Shown piece after piece: positions 36,858-46,400 of a DNA stretch of 64,000 nt; position 1 is the stretch's first letter; the number at the start of each line of letters is the position of its first letter. The notes under the pieces were generated by a model. It ran no database searches. It was not told the origin of the DNA and saw nothing but the letters and a program-made list of their open reading frames with translations. Source of the DNA: Ferruginibacter sp. (GTDB lineage: Bacteria > Bacteroidota > Bacteroidia > Chitinophagales > Chitinophagaceae); contig JAHBTN010000007.1 in the NCBI GenBank assembly GCA_019638575.1, positions 1 through 64,000 of the forward strand. Reading direction: 5' to 3'. The position numbers and the translations under genes are program-made.

Positions 36858-39800
36858 ATGGCCTTAGACAAAGCACATGAAGGTTATGAATATCAAGACT
36901 TGTTATCAGCATATTTTATTCTGAAAGAAATTCTGAGCGAAACAGATAGCAAATTCACTATAGATAGAAAGGAATTTGGAGATGATAAATTGGACGATTT
37001 ACTCGTCAGTAATAGTAATGGCAAATTTAAAAGGCAGATAAAATACAGTGGGAACGATACTAATCACACTTTTGTAAAAGCCAATATTGCTGCAAATTCG
37101 ACCTATAATCTTTCTCTTGACAGTTTGTACAATGGATGGTTAAAAAATCCAGAAAAGGGATTTACAGAATTCAGGTTGTGCCTTGCATGGAATGAACCTG
37201 TTGATGAATTGAAGACTTATCTGAAACTGACTCATGACCATCAAACGTTCCCTGACTTCCCAACCAAAATATTTAAGGTAAATGGGAAAGCTATATGGCC
37301 CGAAGGTAAAACTCCTGTCAGTTCATGGAAACAATTTAAGAAAGCCTCAGCATCTATTGATCGTGACTCCTTTCTAAATTTTTGTGACAGCTTGCTGATT
37401 GAAGTGGAACTGCCAAAATTTAGCCTTAATCTTAACAGTCCTGGAGATTTAGAAAAGTTGCTTCTTGGGCAGGCTAAACAAATTGGAGTCGGTATCTTTC
37501 CTAACGATCATATAAAGCCCGAAACTTTTATTTTATCCTTAGTCGCCATTATTAAAAGAGCCAGAAGTAAGGGAACTATAATTACAATAGCTGCCATATT
37601 TCATGAATTGAACATTAGGGTTGATTATGGTAAGATTGAACAGAAATTTCCAGTAATTGAAAGTGAAAACCTGTATAGGAAGGATGCCATTGAAACATTT
37701 ATTTCAGAGATAAATAAAGACAATAAGGTAGTTCTTACGGGTGAACCTGGTAGTGGAAAATCCTGGTTTATAGAAAATCTTCAAAATTTACTTAGTAAAA
37801 AAGGTATAAAGGTTATTAGACATTATTGCTATACTCAATTAGACGATATTCTTCAACAAGAAAGAATCAAATTAAATATTTTCTATGGTAATCTCATAAA
37901 TGATATTATTCAAGCGTACCCTGAACTGAAGGTCGCAAAAAAGGAAAAGTATGCAAGCAATTTGAACGAACTTAATATTTTGCTGCAACGCATTATTGAG
38001 CCAACCTACCTGATTATAGATGGTCTTGACCATATTGACAGAATTTTTAATTTTCGTCAATTTACAGATATCGCAAGTAAGGATATTGCAATCATTGACA
38101 ATATTCAAATGCTAAAAACTTCGCCAAATTTAAAAATTATAGTTGTATCTCAAAATATTCCCCAGCTTGATAAATTGAGTGACTATAAAAAACTATTTAT
38201 TTCAAATTGGTTTGAAAAGGATATTAAAAAGCTACTGACAAAACTTAAAATAAAAAATAAAAAAGTAAAGAGAGAAACGTCCCTCTCCGCCTTTTTGTTT
38301 GAAAGAAGTTCAGGTAACCCATTGTACATAAAATATCTGATTGATGAAATAAAAAGAAATCCAAAAAACCTTGAAATACTTCCTGCATATTCATTTAATT
38401 TAAGAGAATATTATGTCTACCTAGTTAGTCAAATAGAAACAAGTAAGGATGTCCCACAAGTTCTTTCTGGTGTAAGTTTCAGCCTAACAAAAAAGGAACT
38501 TGAAGAAATTACTGGCAGTGGAAAATATGTTTCGAAATCTCTTGATGTGTTATCACCGGTATTAAAACTAAATCTTTCCCAAAGTGGCTACATCATTTAC
38601 CATGAGAGCTTCAGAAGATTTATTATAGATCAATTGAAAGAAAATGCTGTGTCGATTGAAAAAAAGGTTTTCAGTCCTGTTATCGAATGGTTCGACTCTA
38701 AAGATTTTTTTGCTTACAGAAAAGCTTATAGGTATTGCTTATCTTTTTTGTTTGATAGCGGAGAGTTCAAAAAAATGCTAGAGTATTTAAAATACAGTTT
38801 TGTTACAGATAGTGTAATTAATGGACAGCCTTGGGAGCTTATAGAAAAGAATTATAAATACTTTGTAAAAGCTACATGCAAACTTAAAGATTTTTCAAAT
38901 GTTGTTCTTTTAAATGAAATCAGTAAAATACTTAGCTCTACTGAAGACAGCTTTACTCAGGTTTTCCCTTTGTACATAGAGGCCCTGGGAAAAATCTACG
39001 GATTTAATTTTGTGAGTGAGTATCTTGTTTTCGAAGGGAATCCTTCTTATGCTCTTGAAGAAGGTTTGAAGGTTTGTTATATCTGCGATGAAAATAATGT
39101 TGCAGCTCCATGGGAGCTCTATATGAGTTATTTTAAGGATGGTGGAAAAATTGAAAAAGACAACTTTTCTTTTTTTGTAAGAGGTTTACTTGTTCTTAAA
39201 AAGGAAGACAAATTAAATTCCCTTTCAAAGAAACTTAAAACCAATTCTATTGAAGAGTTTACAGAAATATTTAAAGAAGAGATTCAAAAATACTCAAATA
39301 AAGACTTTACAGACTATTTGTCGGATAAATATCCAAATATCAAGAATGTAGTGAATCTAAACCTAAAACTACCATTGACACTTCGTAATGATGTTCTTTT
39401 AATGGCTGATGAGATCTTGAAATTTGAGCATATATATTCAAAAGAAGCTCCGGTTTTAGAAAACTTTCTCTCTGGTGTATTGTCTCAGACTACTGACGAT
39501 AAATTATTCGCAGAACTGATTAATAAATTTAAAGGGATAAACTGGTTTTACAACTGGATTATTTATAATTTAAAAATCATTTCTTTTAGAAATATTCCTA
39601 ACCCGTCCTATTTTAAAATAAAAGAGGCCTTTGATTTTTTGCAATATACAACTGAACCATTTGTTGGTGAGCCGAGGGCATGTGATTTGCATCCGATACA
39701 GCACATAATATATGATTCCTTTCAGAAAGGTCTTGAGCTAATTAAATTCGAAGACCAATGGAAAGAAATTATTGATATTCTTGTTAAAGTAAGCAGAGGA

Positions 39801-42524
39801 ACAACTACATCTCTACAAAGAAGCCAGGGAGGGCCGCTTACCGCAGATAGATTGTTCAAATTGCTAAGTGAGTTTGCATGTGAAAATAATTTGAGCTATA
39901 TAAATAGTGTTTTTGAAGAACTCTCAAAAGAAAAAGAAGAATATCATCTTCATCTTGACATTGCGGAATACAATTTCAGACTTTCATCGTTATTTATTTC
40001 TGCAAATGATAGAAACAAAGCGATTGCTTATTTTAAAAAAGCTGTGGAATATACATTGGCTTACACAATGAGAAAAGATATGACCCTTCACGATGTTATA
40101 GAAGGTATTGAACCTTTTGCAACAATTGATGCAGTGAATGGCCTGGAAGATTTAAAGGCAACAAGGATATTGGTAGATTCTGCGGTTGACCATACTGACG
40201 GTAAAGAGACACATTATTTTCCAATCTTATGGTTTGAGAAATTTATTAGGATTGACTTTAAAAAAGCAGCACTTTTTTTACTTAATGAATTGAGTAACTG
40301 CAGATATGATTGGAGGGCGGAAAAATCTTTAGTTGATTTACTATGTACTGCTGATTGCAAAATTGACCCAGTCACAGAGTTTTACCTTGCCTGCACTTTT
40401 CCTGTAAACGATTCGGGAAAATTTGTTAGCTATTGTCTTAACCTCTATGATACGCTATGTCCGATAAACCCTTCATTTGCAGAAAAGTTAATAGCAAGAG
40501 TAATTCCATCTGTACAACCAAGGCAAAACCGTAGGTTTTCAGATAATACAGTTGAAAGGATAAATGATAAAATTGAATCCGGTGGATATGATAAGAAATT
40601 TAAAATTCCAAAAGAAAATCACACAAGAAATAGTTCACGAAAGAACTGGTATGATACTGAAATTGTTGTACGAAAGGAATTTTCATTAATGTCTTTTGCT
40701 GAATTGATAGCCTATTTTGAAGAAAATGGTATTAAGCAAAATGATGTTCACCCTCTTACTTATTTATTTAGTCAGTATGAAGACCTGACCGACTCTTTAA
40801 AAGAAATTATTCAAACAGTTGTAAGTAAAAATAGCCGCAGTTATTCTGACAAGATTGAGCTTGATGTTATTTTCAGTACTGGTAATGATATTGAGTGTTA
40901 TTACTGGGTGTGCCGTTTTTTCTACGATTTAGGTGGGTGGTTTGAAAGGTTCGTTAATCAGCAAGCATTTCAAAAAGCTAATGAGATTGACTCTGTCAAA
41001 ACGCTTGAATATTTGTTTAATTTACTTCCTTCTGGTCTTAACATAGAATTTAAATTTGATTTTTCGGCAAATCTCATCAAAGCATTGGTAGCTGCTGGAT
41101 ATGACAAAGCTGTAATAACTTCTATGTGGAAGAATTTATTTGAAATAACAAGTTACCGCCTTCCCAAAAAAGATGAAATTGAATGGGACAATATATTAAA
41201 TGATGAATTAGAAATGGATACAGAAGAAATTCTAGTCTCTATTCTGATTTGCAGATTTAAGGCAGCAACTACCGAACGTTTTCAATGGGCTACTTCTGCC
41301 TTAAGATATCTATTAGCAAATAAACCGGATATACTTTTGAAGCCCCTTAAATGGTATTTTTCAAAACGCACAAAATTTGGCGATTCAGTACTTTGTATCA
41401 TTCTTCAATTGCTTTTGGAACAAAAAGAAAGAGGATTTTTTTTTCACCAAAACTTTACAACTGAATTTCAAAATATTTTTCCGAAGCACTACTTCATTAT
41501 TGATTACATGTTATCGAAGCTCCTCAATGCTCCCTTACCGGGAATTACATCTCCCAAAGGACTTATCTATCCTAGTATGCCTGAAAGAGACTATGACTTT
41601 TTTATTAGACTCAACAGGAGGTTCAGGCCAATTGAAAATTGCAGTATTGATTTAGAAAAAGTGTTTTGCAAATACGTCACGAGTTTTAAAAGTAAATACG
41701 AGGACTTTTTAGAACTGTATTACAGCAGAGCCTACAAAACTACAGTTCCTCATATTTATACTTCCGAATACCTTCTTGAATTAATGAATACGGAGCTTTA
41801 CAATGAGTTTAAATTATGGTCTAACGTTGAAGACGAGAGAATATCAAACTATGCCTTATTAATTGATGTTAACTCCATTATTACACATATAAACTCATTT
41901 GCTCTTCGTCCATCAGATTTACCCAAACCTTATGAATACGAAAAGCCATATTCAAAAATTAATGATATTCAAAGAATGGAATGGATAAGGCTTGGGCATT
42001 ATGAAGTTGCTTTAAAGGATGAAGGAGGATTGAGAAGTCGGCAATTTAAAAGCTTTGGAGGGATGGTCTTTTCTGAAGCTGAAATTGATTCTAAAATGTT
42101 TCCATACTCAGATTATAGTATTTATCCATTTCACATTTGGGGTGATATAATTCCTGAATTTGAATTAGACAAAACCATTGTCTTTGCAATTCTTCAGGAT
42201 GATGCCCTTGAGTTTTACAAGATTCTTTGGCTAAATCCAAGAGTAGTTAAATTGTTAGGTTTAAGGGTGGAAAATAAAGATTTAGGGTTGGTAGCCATAG
42301 ATAACTCAGATGAGATAGTTCTAAAAATGCGTACATGGAGTTGTGAATATATTGGTGACAGTTTCCGAACTTCTTTATCTGATGAAATACCAAGATTTCA
42401 AGGTACAGACCTAAGTATACGAAAAGATTATTTTGAAAAGCTTTGTAAACACTTTAATGAACAACCTTCATATAGGGTTGTGAAAATGGAATGGCCTGAA
42501 AAAAATAATTCTGAAGATGAGTAA
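36858..42524 (+). CDS. Giant Avs-like STAND NTPase with N-terminal Cap4-type nuclease
   Basis: An 1888-residue protein with the layout of antiviral STAND (Avs) sensors. Residues 1-210 resemble the Cap4 dsDNA-nuclease family: HEGYEYQDLLSAYF, then paired Asp in DDKLDDLLV and RQIKY, a PD-(D/E)XK pattern. The STAND NTPase follows, with Walker A GEPGSGKS (295-302) and Walker B YLIIDGLDHID (about 385-395). Residues from about 650 to the end are a long helical, repeat-like region, the usual target-sensing part. By analogy, phage protein binding would trigger oligomerisation and DNA cleavage; the ligand is unknown. The gene is markedly AT-rich compared with the second STAND gene, so the two were probably acquired separately. 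Confidence 0.85.
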   Translation: MALDKAHEGYEYQDLLSAYFILKEILSETDSKFTIDRKEFGDDKLDDLLVSNSNGKFKRQIKYSGNDTNHTFVKANIAANSTYNLSLDSLYNGWLKNPEKGFTEFRLCLAWNEPVDELKTYLKLTHDHQTFPDFPTKIFKVNGKAIWPEGKTPVSSWKQFKKASASIDRDSFLNFCDSLLIEVELPKFSLNLNSPGDLEKLLLGQAKQIGVGIFPNDHIKPETFILSLVAIIKRARSKGTIITIAAIFHELNIRVDYGKIEQKFPVIESENLYRKDAIETFISEINKDNKVVLTGEPGSGKSWFIENLQNLLSKKGIKVIRHYCYTQLDDILQQERIKLNIFYGNLINDIIQAYPELKVAKKEKYASNLNELNILLQRIIEPTYLIIDGLDHIDRIFNFRQFTDIASKDIAIIDNIQMLKTSPNLKIIVVSQNIPQLDKLSDYKKLFISNWFEKDIKKLLTKLKIKNKKVKRETSLSAFLFERSSGNPLYIKYLIDEIKRNPKNLEILPAYSFNLREYYVYLVSQIETSKDVPQVLSGVSFSLTKKELEEITGSGKYVSKSLDVLSPVLKLNLSQSGYIIYHESFRRFIIDQLKENAVSIEKKVFSPVIEWFDSKDFFAYRKAYRYCLSFLFDSGEFKKMLEYLKYSFVTDSVINGQPWELIEKNYKYFVKATCKLKDFSNVVLLNEISKILSSTEDSFTQVFPLYIEALGKIYGFNFVSEYLVFEGNPSYALEEGLKVCYICDENNVAAPWELYMSYFKDGGKIEKDNFSFFVRGLLVLKKEDKLNSLSKKLKTNSIEEFTEIFKEEIQKYSNKDFTDYLSDKYPNIKNVVNLNLKLPLTLRNDVLLMADEILKFEHIYSKEAPVLENFLSGVLSQTTDDKLFAELINKFKGINWFYNWIIYNLKIISFRNIPNPSYFKIKEAFDFLQYTTEPFVGEPRACDLHPIQHIIYDSFQKGLELIKFEDQWKEIIDILVKVSRGTTTSLQRSQGGPLTADRLFKLLSEFACENNLSYINSVFEELSKEKEEYHLHLDIAEYNFRLSSLFISANDRNKAIAYFKKAVEYTLAYTMRKDMTLHDVIEGIEPFATIDAVNGLEDLKATRILVDSAVDHTDGKETHYFPILWFEKFIRIDFKKAALFLLNELSNCRYDWRAEKSLVDLLCTADCKIDPVTEFYLACTFPVNDSGKFVSYCLNLYDTLCPINPSFAEKLIARVIPSVQPRQNRRFSDNTVERINDKIESGGYDKKFKIPKENHTRNSSRKNWYDTEIVVRKEFSLMSFAELIAYFEENGIKQNDVHPLTYLFSQYEDLTDSLKEIIQTVVSKNSRSYSDKIELDVIFSTGNDIECYYWVCRFFYDLGGWFERFVNQQAFQKANEIDSVKTLEYLFNLLPSGLNIEFKFDFSANLIKALVAAGYDKAVITSMWKNLFEITSYRLPKKDEIEWDNILNDELEMDTEEILVSILICRFKAATTERFQWATSALRYLLANKPDILLKPLKWYFSKRTKFGDSVLCIILQLLLEQKERGFFFHQNFTTEFQNIFPKHYFIIDYMLSKLLNAPLPGITSPKGLIYPSMPERDYDFFIRLNRRFRPIENCSIDLEKVFCKYVTSFKSKYEDFLELYYSRAYKTTVPHIYTSEYLLELMNTELYNEFKLWSNVEDERISNYALLIDVNSIITHINSFALRPSDLPKPYEYEKPYSKINDIQRMEWIRLGHYEVALKDEGGLRSRQFKSFGGMVFSEAEIDSKMFPYSDYSIYPFHIWGDIIPEFELDKTIVFAILQDDALEFYKILWLNPRVVKLLGLRVENKDLGLVAIDNSDEIVLKMRTWSCEYIGDSFRTSLSDEIPRFQGTDLSIRKDYFEKLCKHFNEQPSYRVVKMEWPEKNNSEDE

Positions 42525-42527
42525 GAG

Positions 42528-42775
42528 TTAAAGATTCTCTGCCTTCAACCGCTCCACTTCCTCACCAATCAACCTTTTCACCTCCATCTTCACCTGGTAG
42601 TAATTATCCAACACCTGTTGTTGGGTAACGTTGTACAGTATGGAAATCTTTTAATACCGGCTTTATTCTTCATTCAATTTTTCTGTATCATTAATAATTT
42701 AAGCATTAAAATTTTCAATTTTATTTTTTTATTCGGGTTATTGGCAACAAAGTCGACAAACTCAACCGTCTGAAG
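42528..42775 (-). pseudogene. Remnant of a mobC-like coupling-protein 3' end
   Basis: The minus strand encodes NVTQQQVLDNYYQVKM followed by EVKRLIGEEVERLKAENL and a stop at 42530-42528, matching the C-terminus of the intact coupling protein at 49236 (same NVTQQQVLDNYYQVKM). Upstream bases up to about 42775 still align to 49255-49500 but carry stops and small indels. It begins three bases after the stop of the giant STAND gene. Confidence 0.85.
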
Positions 42776-42981
42776 GGGAATTTAGACCTGAGGATTATGA
42801 GCAACTTAATTTTTAGCTGAATTTGTTGAATGAAAAGGAATGCTACGTGCGGAAAAAGCAGCATTTAAATAGAAGTATGCAAAGAAAATCATAGCGTCAT
42901 GGCTGAGTCCGCAATTAAGAGATTTGATATCACAAGGAGATGGCTACTTATATTTTAGTTTGTTCATTTCAACTTCAACAT

Positions 42982-43337
42982 CTAAAAATTTAAAGCTTTT
43001 TCATCTGATGCAATTTGCTTTATAAGTTCATATGATTCCCTCCAGTTTGATTGGGTAAGGGCCATCATGATATTTTTATCTCCCACAAATTTTTTATTCA
43101 ATGGATTCAGGCAAAAAAACAATTCAAAGAATGTCTCAATAGCATGAAAATAAGTTTGCCGAAGATCTGCTTTTATAGTTTTTTTTTGTAGGTCTTCTTG
43201 TTTTCGAGAGATAGCTCTTCTCCAAATATGGTTTTTGTGTACGTATCTAAATTGTCGAGAATGTTCTTTATGGTAATTGCCTTGAACTAATAATAGTCGT
43301 CCAAGTAAGAATTAAAGAAGATCGTTGGATCAAACAT
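42982..43337 (-). pseudogene. Broken gene of unknown function
   Basis: Minus-strand remnant starting MFDPTIFFNSYLDDYY, then an in-frame TAG, then a coherent stretch to ENKKTYKKK. A frameshift in a long A-run is followed by ADLRQTYFHAIETFFELFF and QSNWRESYELIKQIASDEK, ending at a TAG at 42984-42982. The reading sense is clear, but one stop and one frameshift disable it. The family is not recognised. Confidence 0.65.
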
Positions 43338-43494
43338 TCTTTATATTTTATGTAAATGTGCCTATTAAATCAGTGATTCCGAAGATATATCTCGCTGAAA
43401 ATAAGTAAATTGAAGCGCTGGATTTGAGCATAGAATCAAAATGCAAAAAAATGAATAATGCCGTGATTTTTTATTCAGAAATACACAGTTGTAA

Positions 43495-46400
43495 GTGAAA
43501 AAAATAGCTACGCCAAAACAGACTGGACAAGGAGGACCCGGCTTTGAAAATAAGGTCGTGGCCTATTTCATGGCCTGCATGCTAACGCAAACGCCACCCT
43601 TTGCAGGACAGCATGGACTGATAACAAGAATTGACTTACAGGTAGCAGGTGATGGCTGGTTGTTTGACGATGCGTTGCTCACAATAGAACACAATCATAT
43701 AACAACAAAGGTTGCTGTTTCAATAAAAAGCAATCAACAATTCAGCAGGAACGGAATTCCAGGCGATTTGAACAGGTTGCTATGGGAGCAATACCTCGGT
43801 GATCATTCTAATGTATTTCAGCCGGCTTCAGATACGATGTGTTTGGTAGAATCTGGAGTTCCAGCAAGTGTCACTACAAATCTTAACACTTTGCTTTTGC
43901 AAGCCAAAGCGCAGGACCCGGAAGATCTGCACAAGCGTTTATATACGAAAGGGTATAGTTCAAAAACAATCCAGGCAATTTATGATAGTTTTCACTGTCC
44001 CGTTGACCTTGCCCAAAAACACAGTCTCGGTACAGCTGCTACCGGGAAGGTCTTGAAAAACTTTTTGCAAGTAGAAATGGATTTTGAACGGGTGACATCA
44101 TTATGGGAAGCGAGAAGCATAGACTTATGCAGACTGTTACTTGACAGCAGTAACGCTGCCGAAGCGAAGCAACTGTTTGATAATTTATCTCATTTAAGTT
44201 TGCAATTAGCTAAATCCGCCGGGTTTGTTGATAACAGGTTTTTACTGGCTCATTTAAGAGGATCATTTGTTCTTGCCGGAATTCGCGATTATAAAAAAGA
44301 TTGGGACAAACTGCAGGAACATAATGGAGGCAAGCTTTCATTAACCCGATCACAACTTGGAAATAAAACAATAATTGACAGAACAGCATCAGTCGTGAAA
44401 ATTGATGAACTGCTGCAATCCAAATCTATCTGCCTGATTCAGGGCATTTCCGGTTCAGGTAAGACAGCTCTTCTAAAATTCTATGCTGAGCGAAAATTAT
44501 CGGGCAGTAAGATAATATGGCTGGATGCAACAGACCTTGACGATCCGTTTGAAAGTGCCCTACAGCTTCAGCATGCGCTGGCAGAAATCATGAAGTTTGT
44601 TCCGAGCCGTGAAGCCTATCTTTTTATTGATGGCGCTGAAAGGCTTTACGAAGAAAAGCAGCAGCAAAGATTATCGCTGCTGATCAATACAGTGCAGTCA
44701 AATAAACTTCCGTGGAAAATCATCATCACCTGCCCGACGGATAGTGTTGACCGGGTAATGGGAACATTCAATCAATTCAATGTAAATACGGAAGTCATCG
44801 GCAATTTCAATATGCCTTCCCTCAGTGATGAAACAGTTCTTGAACTGATAAAAGAATATCCTGAACTGGCTTCCTTTTTATTGGACAAGGCTGTCAGAAA
44901 TATATTGAATAACCTGAAATTGCTGGATAAGCTTGTTTTCAATATTAAAAGGATTACATCGCTTGCACAGATAGAAAGTCCGGGTGAAACCCATCTTATT
45001 GATTTTATCTGGCAGGAAGAAATTGAAAATACAACTAACGGTATCCAGAAAAGTTCATTCCTGAAGACCGCTGCTGAAAAACAGGCGGATCAGCTTTTGA
45101 CAGGAATCAGTACTTCTGAGTTCGATGCGTCCAACATAGCTATAGCTGATCCACTGATCAAGACCAGCTTTTTGAAAATGGAGCAGCAGAAGATATACTT
45201 CATACATGACCTTTATTCAGATTGGGCACGGTATCAGCTGCTGCATGCTCATAGCGGAAAGTTATCATCTTTCTTAAATGGTAAAAAACTGTTGTCTCCG
45301 TTATGGAGCAAGGCCATCCGTCTATACGGACTGAGTTTACTGGAAAAGGATACTACTGGACAAAACTGGAAGAAAGCTTTTAACTCATTTGCTGATAATA
45401 CCGCGCAACATATCATCATTCAGAATTTGTTGTTGGAATCTCTTTTCCTTTCGCCGAATGCGCTCCAAATACTAAACCAGCAGAAAGAATTACTTCTTGC
45501 TGACGAAGGGAAACTCTTTAAAAGAATGCTGAAGCTATTCCTGATTGGCGCCACTTCCCCCAACCCGGAAATACTGCGATTGGCAAAGCAACTTGGAGGA
45601 TTCACTGAACCAGAAGCTTCATCATATGACCGGATTCCGGTTTTTCCATACTGGATCGATATGTTGCTTTTTCTTCATGCAAATAAGGATGAATCCCTTA
45701 AGCTGGCTTTGCTTACTGTCACCAATATAGCACTGATGTGGCTTGAAAAGACTCCGATAAATTTTATATGCCGTAAAGAGGCCGGTGATATTGCGCTGCA
45801 ATCGGCCCGCTTTATTTTCGAGGAGCAGGAAAAGGGCAGGTATGTGGATGATAAGATTACGGAACCTGTTTATAAAAGCTTACTTGCGGGTTACAATGAA
45901 AATCCAGAACTCGTAGAAGATCTGTGTCTTCGCATTAGCAAAAGAAAAAAGGAAGAAATAACAACAGAGGAAGCAGCTCAAACAGATTCCGGTTATGTGT
46001 CTATCATGGACAGACTGCCATACTCAAAAAGAGAAGCGAAACAATGGGAAGATGGCCCCGCCGCAAGAGTCGATAATTCATTTCAAAAGCTCTGCCTGGA
46101 AACAAATGCCCTGTTGCCATTGCTCTTTGCAAACCCTCAATTAGGCAAAGAGATACTGTTAGCTGTACTTATTGACGAGCCCGATACAAGATACCTAGGG
46201 ATGAACCGGCATGATGATGATTATTCAATTCATAATCCCATCGGCTGGTATCCGCCTTTCTTTTTAAGAGGCCCGTTTATACATTTTTTAAGAACGCACC
46301 CTGACGAGGGAATAGACTTTATCATTCGGCTTACCAATTTCGCAACGCAGCGGTGGATGGAAAACGACCGGGAAATTAATAAAACCGAACAGTATCTCCG

